From Setoptus koraiensis (taxonomy: Eukaryota; Arthropoda): a stretch of DNA of 64,000 bases. The notes beneath the pieces are model-generated. The model worked only from the letters and a program-made list of their open reading frames with translations, had not been told where the DNA came from and did not search any database. Below are positions 1 to 11,243 of the stretch, piece by piece. The DNA is taken from assembly GCA_048013815.1 (NCBI GenBank), contig CM106586.1, positions 8,370,001-8,434,000 on the forward strand. The letters run 5' to 3'. How positions within the stretch are numbered: position 1 is the stretch's first letter; each line of letters opens with the position of its first letter. The translations under genes were made by a program, and so were the position numbers.

Positions 1-1283
1 GGCCTCGTTCGAGTGTGAGTGTGAGTAAGTGTGTGTGGCTGATAAATATTAAAATAAGGGACAGACAGTCAGAGAGAGAGAGAGAGAGCGAGAGCTTCTA
101 TGAATCATGAGATACATGAAGTAGCTAACGTCATCATCGTCGCTCACTTTGGCCGATATGCATGACTGTGTACAGTCGGCGGTGCAAAAACGGCAGAGGC
201 AGCGGCGGCGACAACGACGACAGCGACTAACCAACAACAGTTTGTTGCGTAACCTGGCAACTTTTGCTGTTACCTGGCGACCTCTTACTTATTCAGGCAC
301 ACACACACACACACTCTCTCTCGCTGGCTCGTTTGGAGCAGAGGTTTGCTCGCCTACAACTGCAAAACACATTAGATTAGATAAGCACACACACTGCACC
401 GCATCGTAGTGATGTGAGCTCACCTAACACATTTGTAGAATTGGATTGTGAGCTTGAGCGGGTGGTTCAAGTTGAGTGCCAGCATCACCATAATGAGCAC
501 ACGACGACAAACGTTTTGTTGTTTGTCGTGTGTCGTCATGATGATGATGCCAATTGATGATGAGGCTAAATGATAAATTAAATCTCGCGCGCTCGTTCAG
601 TGTCGCTCGCTATCCAATGACTGCTGGATAATTAGTGGCTGCCACAACTAGTGAAATTGTTGCTGTCTTGCCGTTGCCAATGCCACTGCTGCTGCTGCTG
701 CTGCTGCTTCTGACACGCTGCTGATTGTGTAATTTGGCGGTGGATTGGGTCGTACATTAGGGCCTAATGATTAGGCGGTGTCGTATAAACTGATGATGCT
801 GATGCTGGCTGGCTGGCTGGCCACTCGATAGTGGCGATAATAGTGGCAAGAGTTGTGTGTATTTGATGAGCTTGGTTTGGTGGCGCGTTGGGGAGATTGA
901 GGCACGGCATTACATTCACGAGCATGGTATGAAGTTCCTACCAGATTTCTATCAACTAAAGTACGGAACCACATACCCCGCTCATGATTGGTTTTTTAAA
1001 GCCGATTAGTTGATTGAGGTGGCGCAAGTTGTCGTTTTGTTCGCTTGATTGCTGGACGGCCGATGAAATTAAACAGATGGTACATATATTGTAACAAAAT
1101 CAACTTGACGACTGTGTGAACGTGGCTGGGCGTGATTGCGTCGAGAGACAAATGGCGAGCGTGTAAACTTGAGCTTGAACACATTGTGATATTATCTCTC
1201 ATGTTTAATATTATCATCATGTTAAATATTATGTAACAATATTACATAGACATGATAACTTGTGGCAATTTGTTGACTGTGTG

Positions 1284-1351
<68 letters not shown>

Positions 1352-2133
1352 TGTGTGTGTGTGTGTGTAAGTTGTGCTGTGAGCAATGTGATGTAACTAT
1401 GACGATTAAAACTAATAATGAGAGAGATTAGCGGAGATGTTGTGCCATCGAGAACTTAATTCCAAATGAGTAAAAATGCCAGCGAGCTCAACTATTTATA
1501 CCAAAAGTTGCACACACAACCAAATTGGGTGCACTGTGTGCCAAACGAACACCTTGTGCGCGCGCATAAAAAACTGTGTGCCAGAGCACAGCAATTCCGA
1601 GCTAAAGTCCGACACGATTACATCCATTAAAACGACTAGACTCGGCTAGACTCAACAACCACTCCGCTCCACAACGAAACGACACACACACACACACACA
1701 ATACGTAACATGGCGTCGCGCCGTCGAATTGTCGACTCAACCTGAACACATCAAAACGGAACAGGCCACTACAACGGAACGAAACGAACAAACAACATGT
1801 GTCAGGTTACAAGTGAAGGCGCAACAAGCGCCACCTATATGATTAACAAGTCAGCATTTACCTGAGCGCGTTGGCTCAGACAAGTGGCGCCGACTTTCGA
1901 ACGCACTCTCGAAATGCAAACACTTGTCGGTCAGCCAAAGAGGCTCCAGTGAGGCAAAAGATTTATCAACCAAGACGACTGCAAATAGCTGATTTTTATA
2001 CACCTGATCAACAGGTTAGGAATCAATAATGAAAATAACATTCATTTATTTACAACAACTACTCAATATGTATTTACAATTTACTTAGGCTGTGTCCGTG
2101 TGTCTGTCGCTTAAAATGACCGACCAGCGGTCG
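1..2133. other. Intergenic DNA, no gene seen
   Basis: No open frame here resembles a protein I know. The stretch holds GA, CA and GCT simple repeats, a GGCT run near 806-820, and a long GT tract described separately. An imperfect inverted repeat (arms ACGACAAAC / GTTTGTCGT) lies near 505-532. A TATTTATA-like element near 1490 might be a promoter, but no coding exon follows it. Confidence 0.6.
1277..1368. repeat. (GT)n microsatellite
   Basis: About 92 bp of almost pure GT dinucleotide, broken by one C and one A. It is the longest simple repeat in the window and probably length-polymorphic. Confidence 0.95.
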
Positions 2134-2628
2134 TCAGGAATACGGCATCCAATTACTGCCGTCCTCAGGTTGTAGATTACCCGTGACCAGAAGAATTATG
2201 TCAACGACCCACCAGATGCCAAGACCACCGAGCGTCAGTAGCTTTCCTATGGCGGTTCCAACATGTCCAAGACAAAATCTGTCGATACCAGCAAATCCTA
2301 ATAGGATGGAGTACAACAAGGTCGTCAAAAAATAATGACCAGTATATTTCACACAAGGGAATCCTTCCTTCATGAATGTCTTATTGCCAAAACACTCAAT
2401 GTCTGGTAAAACGGAGCATCTGGTCGGAGTGAATTCCACCTGATGATACTTCTGACCTCCGAACTTGACACATCCATATCCGAGCTCGTGTTTGGCCGTT
2501 AAGTTGCCCTTCAGATCCAACAATTCATCACATCTTAGAAAGTCTAGAGGCACTTGATGACAGGCAATCAATGGAGAATGTGGCGCCGCTTGAATGCTTA
2601 GAATGACTCCTCCACTCAGATCACCCAT
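2134..2628 (-). CDS. TM2D2: TM2 domain-containing protein 2 (TM2D2)
   Basis: Small two-pass membrane protein of the conserved TM2D family; the fly members act on Notch signalling and phagocytosis. The 164-residue frame has a cysteine-containing luminal part ([13 protein letters not shown] near residues 47-59) and then the TM2 domain from about residue 93 ([35 protein letters not shown]), ending in DGSNW as in animal TM2D2. Family members begin with a signal peptide, which is absent here. The sequence just before the ATG reads as a 3' splice acceptor (TTTCTAG|ATG), so a 5' exon carrying the signal peptide probably lies upstream on the minus strand, and this start may only be an internal exon edge. 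Identity is secure; the start is not. Confidence 0.88.
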   Translation of the reverse strand: MGDLSGGVILSIQAAPHSPLIACHQVPLDFLRCDELLDLKGNLTAKHELGYGCVKFGGQKYHQVEFTPTRCSVLPDIECFGNKTFMKEGFPCVKYTGHYFLTTLLYSILLGFAGIDRFCLGHVGTAIGKLLTLGGLGIWWVVDIILLVTGNLQPEDGSNWMPYS

Positions 2629-3564
2629 CTAGAAATTGGTTGATTTGGTAGTTTGAGACGAAGTGAGTCAAGGTGGGAGAGAGAGGTTGACGAGAGGTAG
2701 TTACTATTAAGTTTGTTCACATGGAGTGAGACATGTATTACTAGAGTACTGTCCGTTTCTTATCAACGTAAGAGGCACAAAATTGTTTATAGAGCCTCTC
2801 GTTAGATACTCCACGATTTTAATGTAGATTTTAGCAACTTGTCTGCTGATATGTGTAGATACAGCGACTTTCTTTAGGTGTTGTTAAAATGTCTAGGGAT
2901 CATTAAAGTGGGGGAAAGGTGTATTTGGGTATGAGGCTGCGACAAGGAACAGGTTCGGCCGGCGTTAGAGCCAGTTTGAAGATAGCGTTGAACAACTATA
3001 ACTGACTCAATAATTTGTTGCCAACTGTAGAGTAAATATCGTTTTGAATTGGTTAATTGATAGGGCGAGAAACATGGTCGCAATCATGCTCCCAACCAAA
3101 TCTGACGACGACCGAACGATGAGGGTTGAATTGTTGGGTATGTTTGGTTTGGGTTCAAGTGACCATCATCTGAATATCTTACCTTCAGTTGTCATTGACT
3201 TGATATGCCTACCTGCTTATTATTCCTGTCTTGACTATTACTAAATTGGCCATCATGGTATGCATGGTATTCTGGTATTGATGAGACTATAAGAAATTTC
3301 GTTGACCGTTGGACGATTTATACTGAACGTGTTTACAGATGAAACATTGACCCGTGTTAGAAGACTTGCTTACTTTTCATCATCCTTCAGAGCGCCTGTG
3401 CGAAAAATTGGCGCCATCTTCAAACAGGATTCTTTCTCAAAAACCATTTCTTCTCATGTTAGTGGATCAGAACTATAGGTATGATCAGTAAATGTAGCTA
3501 ATCAAATCACGTCCATGACGGTTTAGGTTAAGATACAAATTTGGATAAGGCTATCTTTGCAACC
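2629..3564. other. Divergent intergenic region between TM2D2 and MESD
   Basis: About 0.9 kb separates the diverging TM2D2 (-) and MESD (+) genes, so it probably holds both promoters. I searched the minus strand for a signal-peptide exon for TM2D2. I found one possible short exon end (ATGACAACTGAAG before GTAAG, near 3180-3197) but no convincing hydrophobic leader. Confidence 0.5.
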
Positions 3565-4137
3565 ATGCTTTTAAAATCTTTGTTGGTGCTTTCAATATGT
3601 ATCACAGCGATAAGCAAAAAACTACCGAAAGATCCTGGTTTCATGACAGAACTCGACCTAGAGAATCTCTATGATCAATGGGAGGAGGATGAGGAGCCAT
3701 TAGCAGATGATGAACTTCCACCACACAAAAGACCCCTGAAATCAGCACCCATCATGGACATGCCTCTTGGTGGAATCAAAAATCAGGAAGATATCCACAA
3801 ATTGGCTAAAAAAGGTAAAACTCTCATGACATTTGTTACAGTGGCAAACAATCCGGCTCGCCATGAAACAGACGAGTTAACGGCCAGATGGGAGATAGGA
3901 CTAACTAATGCTCATATCAAATGCAAAAGGTATATAATTGCCGACGATCGTGCCATATTTGTTTTCGAAGACGGTGCTCTAGCCTATGAAGCTAAGAAGT
4001 ACTTTCTCGATCAACCAGAATTGAAGGACTATAGTATCGATAATCAAGTATTTCATGGTAAGGGTCATCCTGTGGAATATCCGAATGCCAAAAAGAGTAT
4101 TAGTGAATCGAAAGAAAATGAAAGAGACGAGCTTTGA
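3565..4137 (+). CDS. MESD: MESD / Boca, LRP-receptor chaperone of the ER
   Basis: Endoplasmic-reticulum chaperone that folds the beta-propeller/EGF modules of LDL-receptor family proteins (LRP5/6; Arrow and Yolkless in flies), and so is needed for Wnt and lipoprotein reception. The 190-residue product opens with a signal peptide (MLLKSLLVLSICITAISKK). It continues with the family's acidic LYDQWEEDEE stretch, the KRP segment, the core KKGKTLMTFVTV, and the RAIFVFEDGALAYE segment. It ends in RDEL, an ER-retrieval signal seen in vertebrate MESD too. I chose the ATG at 3565 because it starts the signal peptide. Single exon; it converges on IleRS with only 57 bp between stop codons, so the two 3' UTRs probably overlap. 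Confidence 0.95.
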   Translation: MLLKSLLVLSICITAISKKLPKDPGFMTELDLENLYDQWEEDEEPLADDELPPHKRPLKSAPIMDMPLGGIKNQEDIHKLAKKGKTLMTFVTVANNPARHETDELTARWEIGLTNAHIKCKRYIIADDRAIFVFEDGALAYEAKKYFLDQPELKDYSIDNQVFHGKGHPVEYPNAKKSISESKENERDEL

Positions 4138-4194
4138 AAATTTCGCCGAATCTCAAATAGGATTCTTATGTTATTATTGTTTTCTGTGAGTCAT

Positions 4195-7100
4195 CTAATT
4201 TTCTCTTACAAGGATCACCTCGAGTTGTGAATCTTTCAATGGCTGAGTATCTCTACCTATCTCAACAAGATCGCTGACGAATGATCCCGAGAACCTTTCG
4301 ATTGGGCTCTTGATAGTTGAATTGATAAGTGAGATATAAGAGTCAATTATGCGATACAGGTCCTCTGCCGAATTAGTGTCATCATTCCTGACTTGGTAAA
4401 AAATTCGAATTGGATCCGTGGGTGAGAGATGTGATTTTTTTCTTAGTTTTTGAACTCTGTTTATGAATTCACGAGCGAAACCTTCTTCAACCATGGACTC
4501 ATCTGGTCTAATATTGAGTAGAACAACAACCTTTCCGGCGTCCTTAGCTGCATATGTCTGAACCTTATCAGTAGGGGCTTTGACATCTCCAGATCCTGAT
4601 TCACAATCATAAACTAATCTCAGTTCACCCTCGTGTATCTTTTGACCTTTCAGAGTAAAAGTCTCAGGATTTTTTTGATATTCCTCTAGACTTAATTCAT
4701 CCATCTGCTTGATGGCTTCGACGAATCCTTTGGCTTCATTTCTGAGACGAATACCGATCAATCTGGTGTCCGGGTCTGCTTTCAGTTTCACTCCATACTT
4801 TTCTTTATTATCTGTCGTGACCAACTTCTTGACATTGAGCTCTCCCAATATAAATGATTGTAGTTCAGTAACATCATCAGCAACACCCTGATCTCTCGAA
4901 ATAACAATTACTTCTGACAAGGGGTATTTGAGTGGAAGGGTCGTTTTATCTCTGATATATCGACCTAATTCTATCACAGTCTGCATCGTGGAAACTTTTC
5001 TCTCGATGTCTGGATCGATCGCGGACTCAATAACTTCTGGAAGCTGAAGATAGTGAACACTCAGTGTAGCTTCGTTCTGATTTACATCGAGCTTGCGCAA
5101 GTTTTGATAAATTATTTCGGTTATGAATGGAGTGAATGGAGCCATGACTCTAACCATAATTAGTAGTACTTGATACAGAGTGGTGAGAGCTCGTCTACAG
5201 TCCTCAGTACCTCCTTCTCCTTTCAAGCGTCGACGATTCATTCTTACATACCAATTTGTTAAGTTATCCACAAATTTAACCAATCTAGGCACAACCGTGT
5301 AGAGATGATATTTCTTCATTTCAGAATCTACGAATTTAACAAGACTCTGGGTAAATGATATGATCCATCTATCCATTATATTGTCAGATTTAACATCCTT
5401 GGAAATTTTGAAAACTTCTTTTGTTTCCAGTTCAAACATTTGTAAGTTTTGAGTGAAGAAACGGTAAGCGTTGTACCATGGGATAATGACTTCTTTCAAT
5501 ATTTCTCGCACTCCCTCCTCTCGGAATTTCAGATTTTCTGCGCGAACAGCAGGAGATGTGATGAGATATAGACGCAATGCATCAGCTCCATACTTTCCGA
5601 TAACTTCTGATGAGTCAGGGTAATTCTTCTTTCTTTTGCTCATCTTTTGACCATCACCGGCTAGAACTAAACCGTTCACTATCAAATTCTTGAAAGGGGG
5701 TTTCTCGAACAAAGCAGTTGATATTACAAGCAATGTGTAAAACCAACCTCTAGTTTGATCTATACCTTCAGCTATGAAGTCTGCCGGAAAGTTATTTTCA
5801 AATTCTAACTGTCTTTCAAATGGATAATGCTGTTGTGCATAAGGCATTGATCCAGACTCGAACCAGCAGTCAAACACTTCGGGTACCCTTCTAAGAACTC
5901 CTTTGCCCATCTTGGAAGGTATAGTGATGCGATCTACAAACTCTCTGTGTAGGTCTGTGATCTTCACCTCACTGAGCTCTTCAAGCTCTTTAATAGAGCT
6001 GATGCAAACTACTTCTTCACCATCGTCACTAATCCAAACGGGTATCGGAGTACCCCAGTAACGGTTTCTGGAAACTGCCCAATCTCTAGCGTCTTTGAGC
6101 CAGTTAGCGAAACGTCTTTCTTTGACATAACTTGGAACCCAGTAAGTGCTCTGGTTTGTCTCTAATAATTTTGCTTTGAATTGTTCAACACGAATAAACC
6201 AAGAAGGTACTGCACGATAAATTAAAGGCGTATCAGATCGCCAACAAAAGGGGTAACTGTGATTAATTGTGGCATCTTTGAACATCCTGCCTGCTTGTTT
6301 CAAATGTTTGATTATGTTCTTATCAGCATCCTTTATGTATTGGCCGACAAAATCGACCACTGGATCGGTAAATCTGCCTTGAGCATCCAATGGACAGACG
6401 ATTTTGCCATCCTTAGTGATGACTCCATTGGCCAAACAAACACGATTGTCATCTTCACCAAAGTACGGAGCTTGATGAACTATTCCTGTACCGGCATCTG
6501 AGGTTACATAATCGTCGGCAAGAACTTTGAATGCACCAGATTGTTTGAATTCTTTGTAATAATCAAAAAGTGGCTTATACTCTAGTCCCACTAATTCGGA
6601 TCCCTTGAATTTCCTTAGAATTTTGTAATTAGTTTGATAGTTCTTTTTTAGCACAGCTTCTAATCTACTCTCCAGAAGTATGTATAGAGCTTTGGTTTTG
6701 ACATCCTCTATTTCTACATAATCAAGATTAGAATTGCAGCATAAAGCTAAATTTGAAGGTAGTGTCCATGGTGTAGTCGTCCAAGCTAACAGATGCCTAT
6801 TACTTTCGACGCCGTTTGAGATTATTGGAAATGATACAGTGACAGCTGGATCTGAAATTTCCTTATAATTTTGGCCACTCTCAAAATTTGACAACGGTGT
6901 CGCACAAGCTGTTGAGTAAGGCATAACTTTGAAACCCTTGTAGACAAGATCCTTTTTGAATAGCTGGCTGAACACCCACCAAACAGACTCCATAAATTGT
7001 GGATACATGGTCTTATAATCATTCTCAAAGTCGATCCATCTTCCCATACGTTTGACTACTTTGACCCATTCAGAGGAGTATCGCATGACAATTTTACGAC

Positions 7101-7467
7101 ATTCGTCGTTGTACGCTGCAATACCCATCTTGGCCACATCATCGGGCCCTTTGATTCCTAACTTTTGGTCTATTTCATACTCAACTGGCAAGCCGTGGCA
7201 GTCCCATCCGAAGCGTCGTTCAACATAGTAGCCAGACTGTTGTGCGTAGCGGGTGACCACATCCTTGATTGTTCCTGCCAATAAATGTCCATAATGAGGC
7301 AGGCCCGTTGCAAACGGCGGTCCATCATAAAACGTGAATCGTGGCCTATTTTTTGCTAGTTCGAGACTAGTCTTAAAAGCGTCGTTTTGGTCCCAAAGTT
7401 CTAATATTCTTTCCTCTGCCTTGGCAAATTCAATTGATTCGCTCACCGAATCCAAGCTGTGTTGCAT
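4195..7467 (-). CDS. IARS1: Isoleucyl-tRNA synthetase, cytosolic
   Basis: Charges tRNA-Ile with isoleucine (class Ia synthetase) for cytosolic translation; in animals it is part of the multisynthetase complex. The 1090-residue frame is uninterrupted. It carries the class I HIGH motif as HYGH (residues 58-61, in PFATGLPHYGHLLAG) and the KMSKR loop at about residues 608-612 ([14 protein letters not shown]). The editing (CP1) domain lies between them and an anticodon-binding domain follows. Its length is like yeast Ils1; human IARS1 is about 170 residues longer, owing to C-terminal repeats that are missing here. No introns. A roughly 1-kb piece covering about residues 299-631 is copied in the opposite orientation at 42.1-43.1 kb. 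Confidence 0.97.
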   Translation of the reverse strand: MQHSLDSVSESIEFAKAEERILELWDQNDAFKTSLELAKNRPRFTFYDGPPFATGLPHYGHLLAGTIKDVVTRYAQQSGYYVERRFGWDCHGLPVEYEIDQKLGIKGPDDVAKMGIAAYNDECRKIVMRYSSEWVKVVKRMGRWIDFENDYKTMYPQFMESVWWVFSQLFKKDLVYKGFKVMPYSTACATPLSNFESGQNYKEISDPAVTVSFPIISNGVESNRHLLAWTTTPWTLPSNLALCCNSNLDYVEIEDVKTKALYILLESRLEAVLKKNYQTNYKILRKFKGSELVGLEYKPLFDYYKEFKQSGAFKVLADDYVTSDAGTGIVHQAPYFGEDDNRVCLANGVITKDGKIVCPLDAQGRFTDPVVDFVGQYIKDADKNIIKHLKQAGRMFKDATINHSYPFCWRSDTPLIYRAVPSWFIRVEQFKAKLLETNQSTYWVPSYVKERRFANWLKDARDWAVSRNRYWGTPIPVWISDDGEEVVCISSIKELEELSEVKITDLHREFVDRITIPSKMGKGVLRRVPEVFDCWFESGSMPYAQQHYPFERQLEFENNFPADFIAEGIDQTRGWFYTLLVISTALFEKPPFKNLIVNGLVLAGDGQKMSKRKKNYPDSSEVIGKYGADALRLYLITSPAVRAENLKFREEGVREILKEVIIPWYNAYRFFTQNLQMFELETKEVFKISKDVKSDNIMDRWIISFTQSLVKFVDSEMKKYHLYTVVPRLVKFVDNLTNWYVRMNRRRLKGEGGTEDCRRALTTLYQVLLIMVRVMAPFTPFITEIIYQNLRKLDVNQNEATLSVHYLQLPEVIESAIDPDIERKVSTMQTVIELGRYIRDKTTLPLKYPLSEVIVISRDQGVADDVTELQSFILGELNVKKLVTTDNKEKYGVKLKADPDTRLIGIRLRNEAKGFVEAIKQMDELSLEEYQKNPETFTLKGQKIHEGELRLVYDCESGSGDVKAPTDKVQTYAAKDAGKVVVLLNIRPDESMVEEGFAREFINRVQKLRKKSHLSPTDPIRIFYQVRNDDTNSAEDLYRIIDSYISLINSTIKSPIERFSGSFVSDLVEIGRDTQPLKDSQLEVILVREN

Positions 7468-7766
7468 TTTCTTCTCTATTTGTCTTGGCTGTATTGTATC
7501 AAATTTATTTGACTACGGTGTATGTGTGCTCTCTGCACTTCAAGCGTGCGCCCCGAAACAAGATCTGATAATATTGTTAATTGAATATTGGTCAAAGATA
7601 AGCCGATCCAGTTATCTTATCTGCAGTGCAAAACGGTAGTGTAACGAGATACCATCAGCTGGATTAAACCGGCACGATATTGGCAGCCATGTGCTTTCGA
7701 TGGCGACGGCGGCGCCTGCGCGTGAATAGTCCGCCGGAGAATATATGTGCAAATATAATTCAACGT

Positions 7767-7930
7767 GCGAATATTCGCATTGATATTCATGAATATCACT
7801 TTGTCAGTATAGTATACTGTGCATTCAGCAGTGGCGAACCGCAGTGAATGTTGGCCGATCATTGCACTTGTCGATATTCACGGATATCGACAATCCATGG
7901 CGGGTCATGTGAATATTCGCGTGAATATTC
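7767..7930. promoter_or_regulatory. Cluster of GAATATTC-type palindromes
   Basis: Six dyads lie in about 165 bp. GCGAATATTCGC (12-bp perfect palindrome) is at 7767-7778 and TGATATTCATGAATATCA (18-bp perfect palindrome) at 7781-7798. CAGTATA-G-TATACTG is at 7805-7819, and TTGTCGATAT / ATATCGACAA with a 6-nt loop at 7868-7893. GAATATTC recurs at 7911-7918 and 7923-7930, 12 bp apart. GAAnnTTC and TTCnnGAA are the half-site arrangements of heat-shock elements, so a binding-site cluster upstream of IleRS (-) or CLIC (+) is possible. The palindromes themselves are seen directly; the role is inferred. Confidence 0.5.
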
Positions 7931-8539
7931 AGATGAATCAGTGAATCATGCGCTGGCACTGGATCTGTCCATATTTTGCCTATGGTGTGCAGGGCTTTAG
8001 ACATGCGGCATGCCATTTGCTGTGTACAATCGAATCGTGTGTGTGTGTGTGGCAGCCCCCCTTCCGCCCCCGCGAATGATGACGCGCAATACGCACTCAC
8101 GATTCAAAATGTGAGACTCTCATCCACTGTTGAAGGTGTGCACAGTTAACAGACGACAATGGAACAGGTTGCACTAGTGGTATCATTATAGAGCAACTAC
8201 CCATAGGCAACAAGAGGTCTGGTGCCATTGCAAATTGTTGTTGTTATGGCACTACTTTAATACAAAATGCCATCTATTCGTTGTGCGTCGGCTCGCGGGC
8301 ACAGAACCATCAGTGGGACGGTGTGCGCCGCCTATGGCAATTGTGTCGAGTGTGCCCAGAATTTGTTGAGGGCGCTCCGTTGAGCGAGCGCATCGCGCAC
8401 AATCTGTGCGTCCGTTGTTCGTCAACTGAAAAATGCATTGTGGGAGGCATCGAAGCCTTTACACTGGAAACGGTTTCATGTTCGCTACACCCTTTAGTAT
8501 CTGTATCTGGTTCGGTAAATATTTGGACAGTAGAATAAA

Positions 8540-8605
8540 ATCGACCCCCACTCTGCAGCGCAGAAGCGCAAATTGATCGTGTGCGCAGCTGAAAAGGGGG
8601 TCGAT
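8540..8605. repeat. Inverted repeat with 10-bp arms
   Basis: ATCGACCCCC at 8540-8549 is matched by GGGGGTCGAT at 8596-8605. The 46-nt loop contains further GCGC-rich short dyads, so a stable hairpin could form about 315 bp upstream of the CLIC start. Role unknown. Confidence 0.6.
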
Positions 8606-8920
8606 CGTTTGGCAGTGTTCGTTTATTTGCTGAACTGATCGCACTGACAAAGCGTGCACTGTGTGTGCAGCATACGAGTGCTCGAACACAACACAGCAAG
8701 TTTGCTCGTTTCATTGAGCTCTGGTTTTCTGCGTTTCATTTTATTTTATTTTGTTCACCATCGTCCATTTCGCTACGATTAGTTTACGTTCTCGACACAA
8801 TACGAGGTGCACCAACGATCAATATTATCATTTGTAGTAATATTTGTAATATTACTTGTATCATTATCATTATTATTGTTATTATTGTTACCTCAACCAC
8901 CACAAGCTTAGTTGTTCAAT

Positions 8921-9673
8921 ATGGCCAAAACGGACTACGGTGACATACCAGAAATCGAGCTTATTATCAAGGCCTCAACCATAGATGGAAGGAGGAAGGG
9001 AGCCTGTCTATTTTGTCAAGAATACTTTATGGATTTATATTTATTAGCAGAACTTAAGACTATATCTCTAAAAGTAACAACAGTAGACACATTGAAACCA
9101 CCACCAGATTTCAGATCAAATTTTGATTCTACGCCACCACCAATTCTTATTGATCGCGAGCACGCCATTTTGGAAAATGATAAAATTGAACGTTATATCA
9201 TGAAAAATATACCTGGTGGACACAATTTGTTCATATCAGACAAAGAGACTGCAGCAACAATCGAAAATTTATATAGTAAATTCAAATTGATGCTAGCGAG
9301 AAAAGATGAAACATCCAGAAAAGCTTTCCTAAATCAACTTAAAAATATCAACCAACATCTAGAGAAGAGAGCCTCTCGATTCCTTACCGGCGACACAATG
9401 TGCTGTTTTGATTGCGAACTAATGCCAAGGCTGCAACACATCAGGGTGGCCGGTGAGTATTTTGCTAATTTTGAAATACCAGACGATTTCTCTGGTATTT
9501 GGCGTTACATGTATAATATGTATCAATTAGATGCGTTCACACAATCTTGTCCAGCTGATCAAGATATTATCAACCATTACAAAAATCAGCAGAATGTTCG
9601 GATGAAGAAACACGAAGAATTAGAAATGCCAACGTTTTCCACTAATATTCCCGTCAATCTTGAGATGAAATGA
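8921..9673 (+). CDS. Clic: Chloride intracellular channel protein (CLIC)
   Basis: GST-fold protein that exists in soluble and membrane forms; family roles include organelle chloride conductance, redox activity and tubulogenesis (worm EXC-4). The 250-residue product matches arthropod Clic end to end. It has a thioredoxin-like N-domain with the redox motif CLFC (vertebrates have CPFS), then [16 protein letters not shown] and [17 protein letters not shown]. The all-helical C-domain carries [20 protein letters not shown] and [21 protein letters not shown] use the first ATG at 8921. Single exon; a TA-rich tract begins three bases after the stop. Identity is secure; ion-channel activity is not certain for the invertebrate proteins. 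Confidence 0.95.
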   Translation: MAKTDYGDIPEIELIIKASTIDGRRKGACLFCQEYFMDLYLLAELKTISLKVTTVDTLKPPPDFRSNFDSTPPPILIDREHAILENDKIERYIMKNIPGGHNLFISDKETAATIENLYSKFKLMLARKDETSRKAFLNQLKNINQHLEKRASRFLTGDTMCCFDCELMPRLQHIRVAGEYFANFEIPDDFSGIWRYMYNMYQLDAFTQSCPADQDIINHYKNQQNVRMKKHEELEMPTFSTNIPVNLEMK

Positions 9674-9675
9674 AT

Positions 9676-9700
9676 GTATATATCTATATATCTATATATA

Positions 9701-9740
<40 letters not shown>
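9676..9740. repeat. TA-rich microsatellite in CLIC 3' flank
   Basis: Alternating TATATATC and pure TA runs immediately follow the CLIC stop codon, so they are probably part of its 3' UTR. Confidence 0.85.
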
Positions 9741-11184
9741 CATAGATATATTCGTGTATGTTTATGTAACCTAAAATCAATACATTAATAATATTAATAA
9801 TAATAATTACAACGAAATCACTACTACACGCAATCTCTTCTCGCTATCTGTATCAGTATATGAGAGATATACAGTGAGTGTATAGAGGGACAAAAATGGG
9901 CAGGGAGTTTGATTCAAGAGGAAGCTAAATTCATAATTGTTGTAGTAAAAATATGAATGCTTATGTGTACAGGTGAGTTGAGTCTTATGATAGTGAATCA
10001 TGGTAGTAATAGAGGCGACCAGTTTGTGTGGAGAGTTGAGTGTACAAACAGCAACAACAACACTGAAAACACTTGTGAGAGAGAATGGTCATCTCAACAA
10101 CAACAACTACAGCAACAGCAGCAGCAACAATTGCTGGGTGTGATACCGTCAAATTGTTGACTTGTTGTTGCATTTGTCGTTGCAGCTGTAGTCTGCTAGT
10201 CGACTAATGCTAATATTACTAGTTTGCATCATTCCTTTTTTATCTTCATCATCCACTTCTTACACAATCATCATTTCCATGTTGTATAGTGTATGTGTGT
10301 TGTATGGCAAAAGAAAGTAAGAGAGACATGGCAGGTAGAAACTGCGTGAGTTTTTGTTGTTTGTATTTTTGTTAGAAAATAGCAAAAGCAAAAACTAGTG
10401 AGGCACAGGGGGTGGTTCGATTCATCATTCATTGTCTAGGCAGGATGAGGATGACGGCGACGAATAATGGAGAAAATTTCTATTTCTATTCTTATTCCTT
10501 CTTTCTTTATGTTGTCGTTGTTGGTTGCTGCAACAACGACAACAGCGCACAGTATCCCAGCAAGAGAATTTCGTTTAATATGAGAGTGAAAGACATAGTG
10601 CACCGATGGAGTAGAATAGATGTTTGTTTAGAAAATAAACGAAAAATGATGCGCCCGACACATCTAGTTGGATGACGCGATATAAACAGGTAGATTTCAT
10701 TAGGTTGGTTGGACAACAGCAACAACAACAACAGGATGATAATAGTATGCGCCATCATTAAACCACTACGGCGTAATTACTATGCTGAGCTGCCGATTAT
10801 CACATAACGTTCACATTTGTTTGGTCTGGTCCTGTTTATCTCCTCTGACAGGTCACATCTTCGTGGTGGGCGATCTATCATCCGCACGGCGGCGCAGAGC
10901 GGTAGTCGTTGTTGTTGATTTAACTGTTATCGGTGAGTGATTGTTGACGCAATTGTGATTGTTTGCGAACAATTGAAAATGTCCCAACATCGTCGGCCCA
11001 ACGACTAACGAATTAATGGCACGCACTCGAGAAACAAACGAACGAAGAAGGCGACGATACTTTGAACAAAAGTTGGTATAATGAGTATTGCGTGTCTAGC
11101 GTGAATATGGCAAGTGTGGGCATGGACATACAATGAGTCGGCAACAAGTTGTAGGAGAGAGTTCGATTCTCGGAAGATTTTATC

Positions 11185-11205
11185 ACAACAACAACAACAG
11201 CAACG

Positions 11206-11236
<31 letters not shown>

Positions 11237-11243
11237 CGACAAC
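11185..11243. repeat. (CAA)n repeat
   Basis: Almost continuous CAA trinucleotides with scattered CAG and CGA units. No open reading frame with other coding evidence crosses it. Confidence 0.85.

Larger units (their letters stand above)
7468..8920. other. Intergenic region between IleRS and CLIC
   Basis: These 1.45 kb lie upstream of two diverging genes. They hold the palindrome cluster (7767-7930) and a hairpin (8540-8605), listed separately, plus short GT runs. Overlapping open frames on both strands at 8281-8714 look like chance: neither has a recognisable domain. Confidence 0.5.

Noticed and set aside
8281-8714. Overlapping open frames on both strands between IleRS and CLIC
   Set aside because: They overlap each other, have no domain or leader, and lie in presumed promoter DNA.
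2134-9673. Operon-like reading of the TM2D2-MESD-IleRS-CLIC block
   Set aside because: The genes alternate strands, so they are divergent and convergent pairs, not a co-transcribed unit.
11150-11200. tRNA-like T-arm (GAGTTCGATTCTC)
   Set aside because: The upstream bases do not fold into acceptor, D or anticodon arms, and there is no A box. No other tRNA candidate survived inspection.
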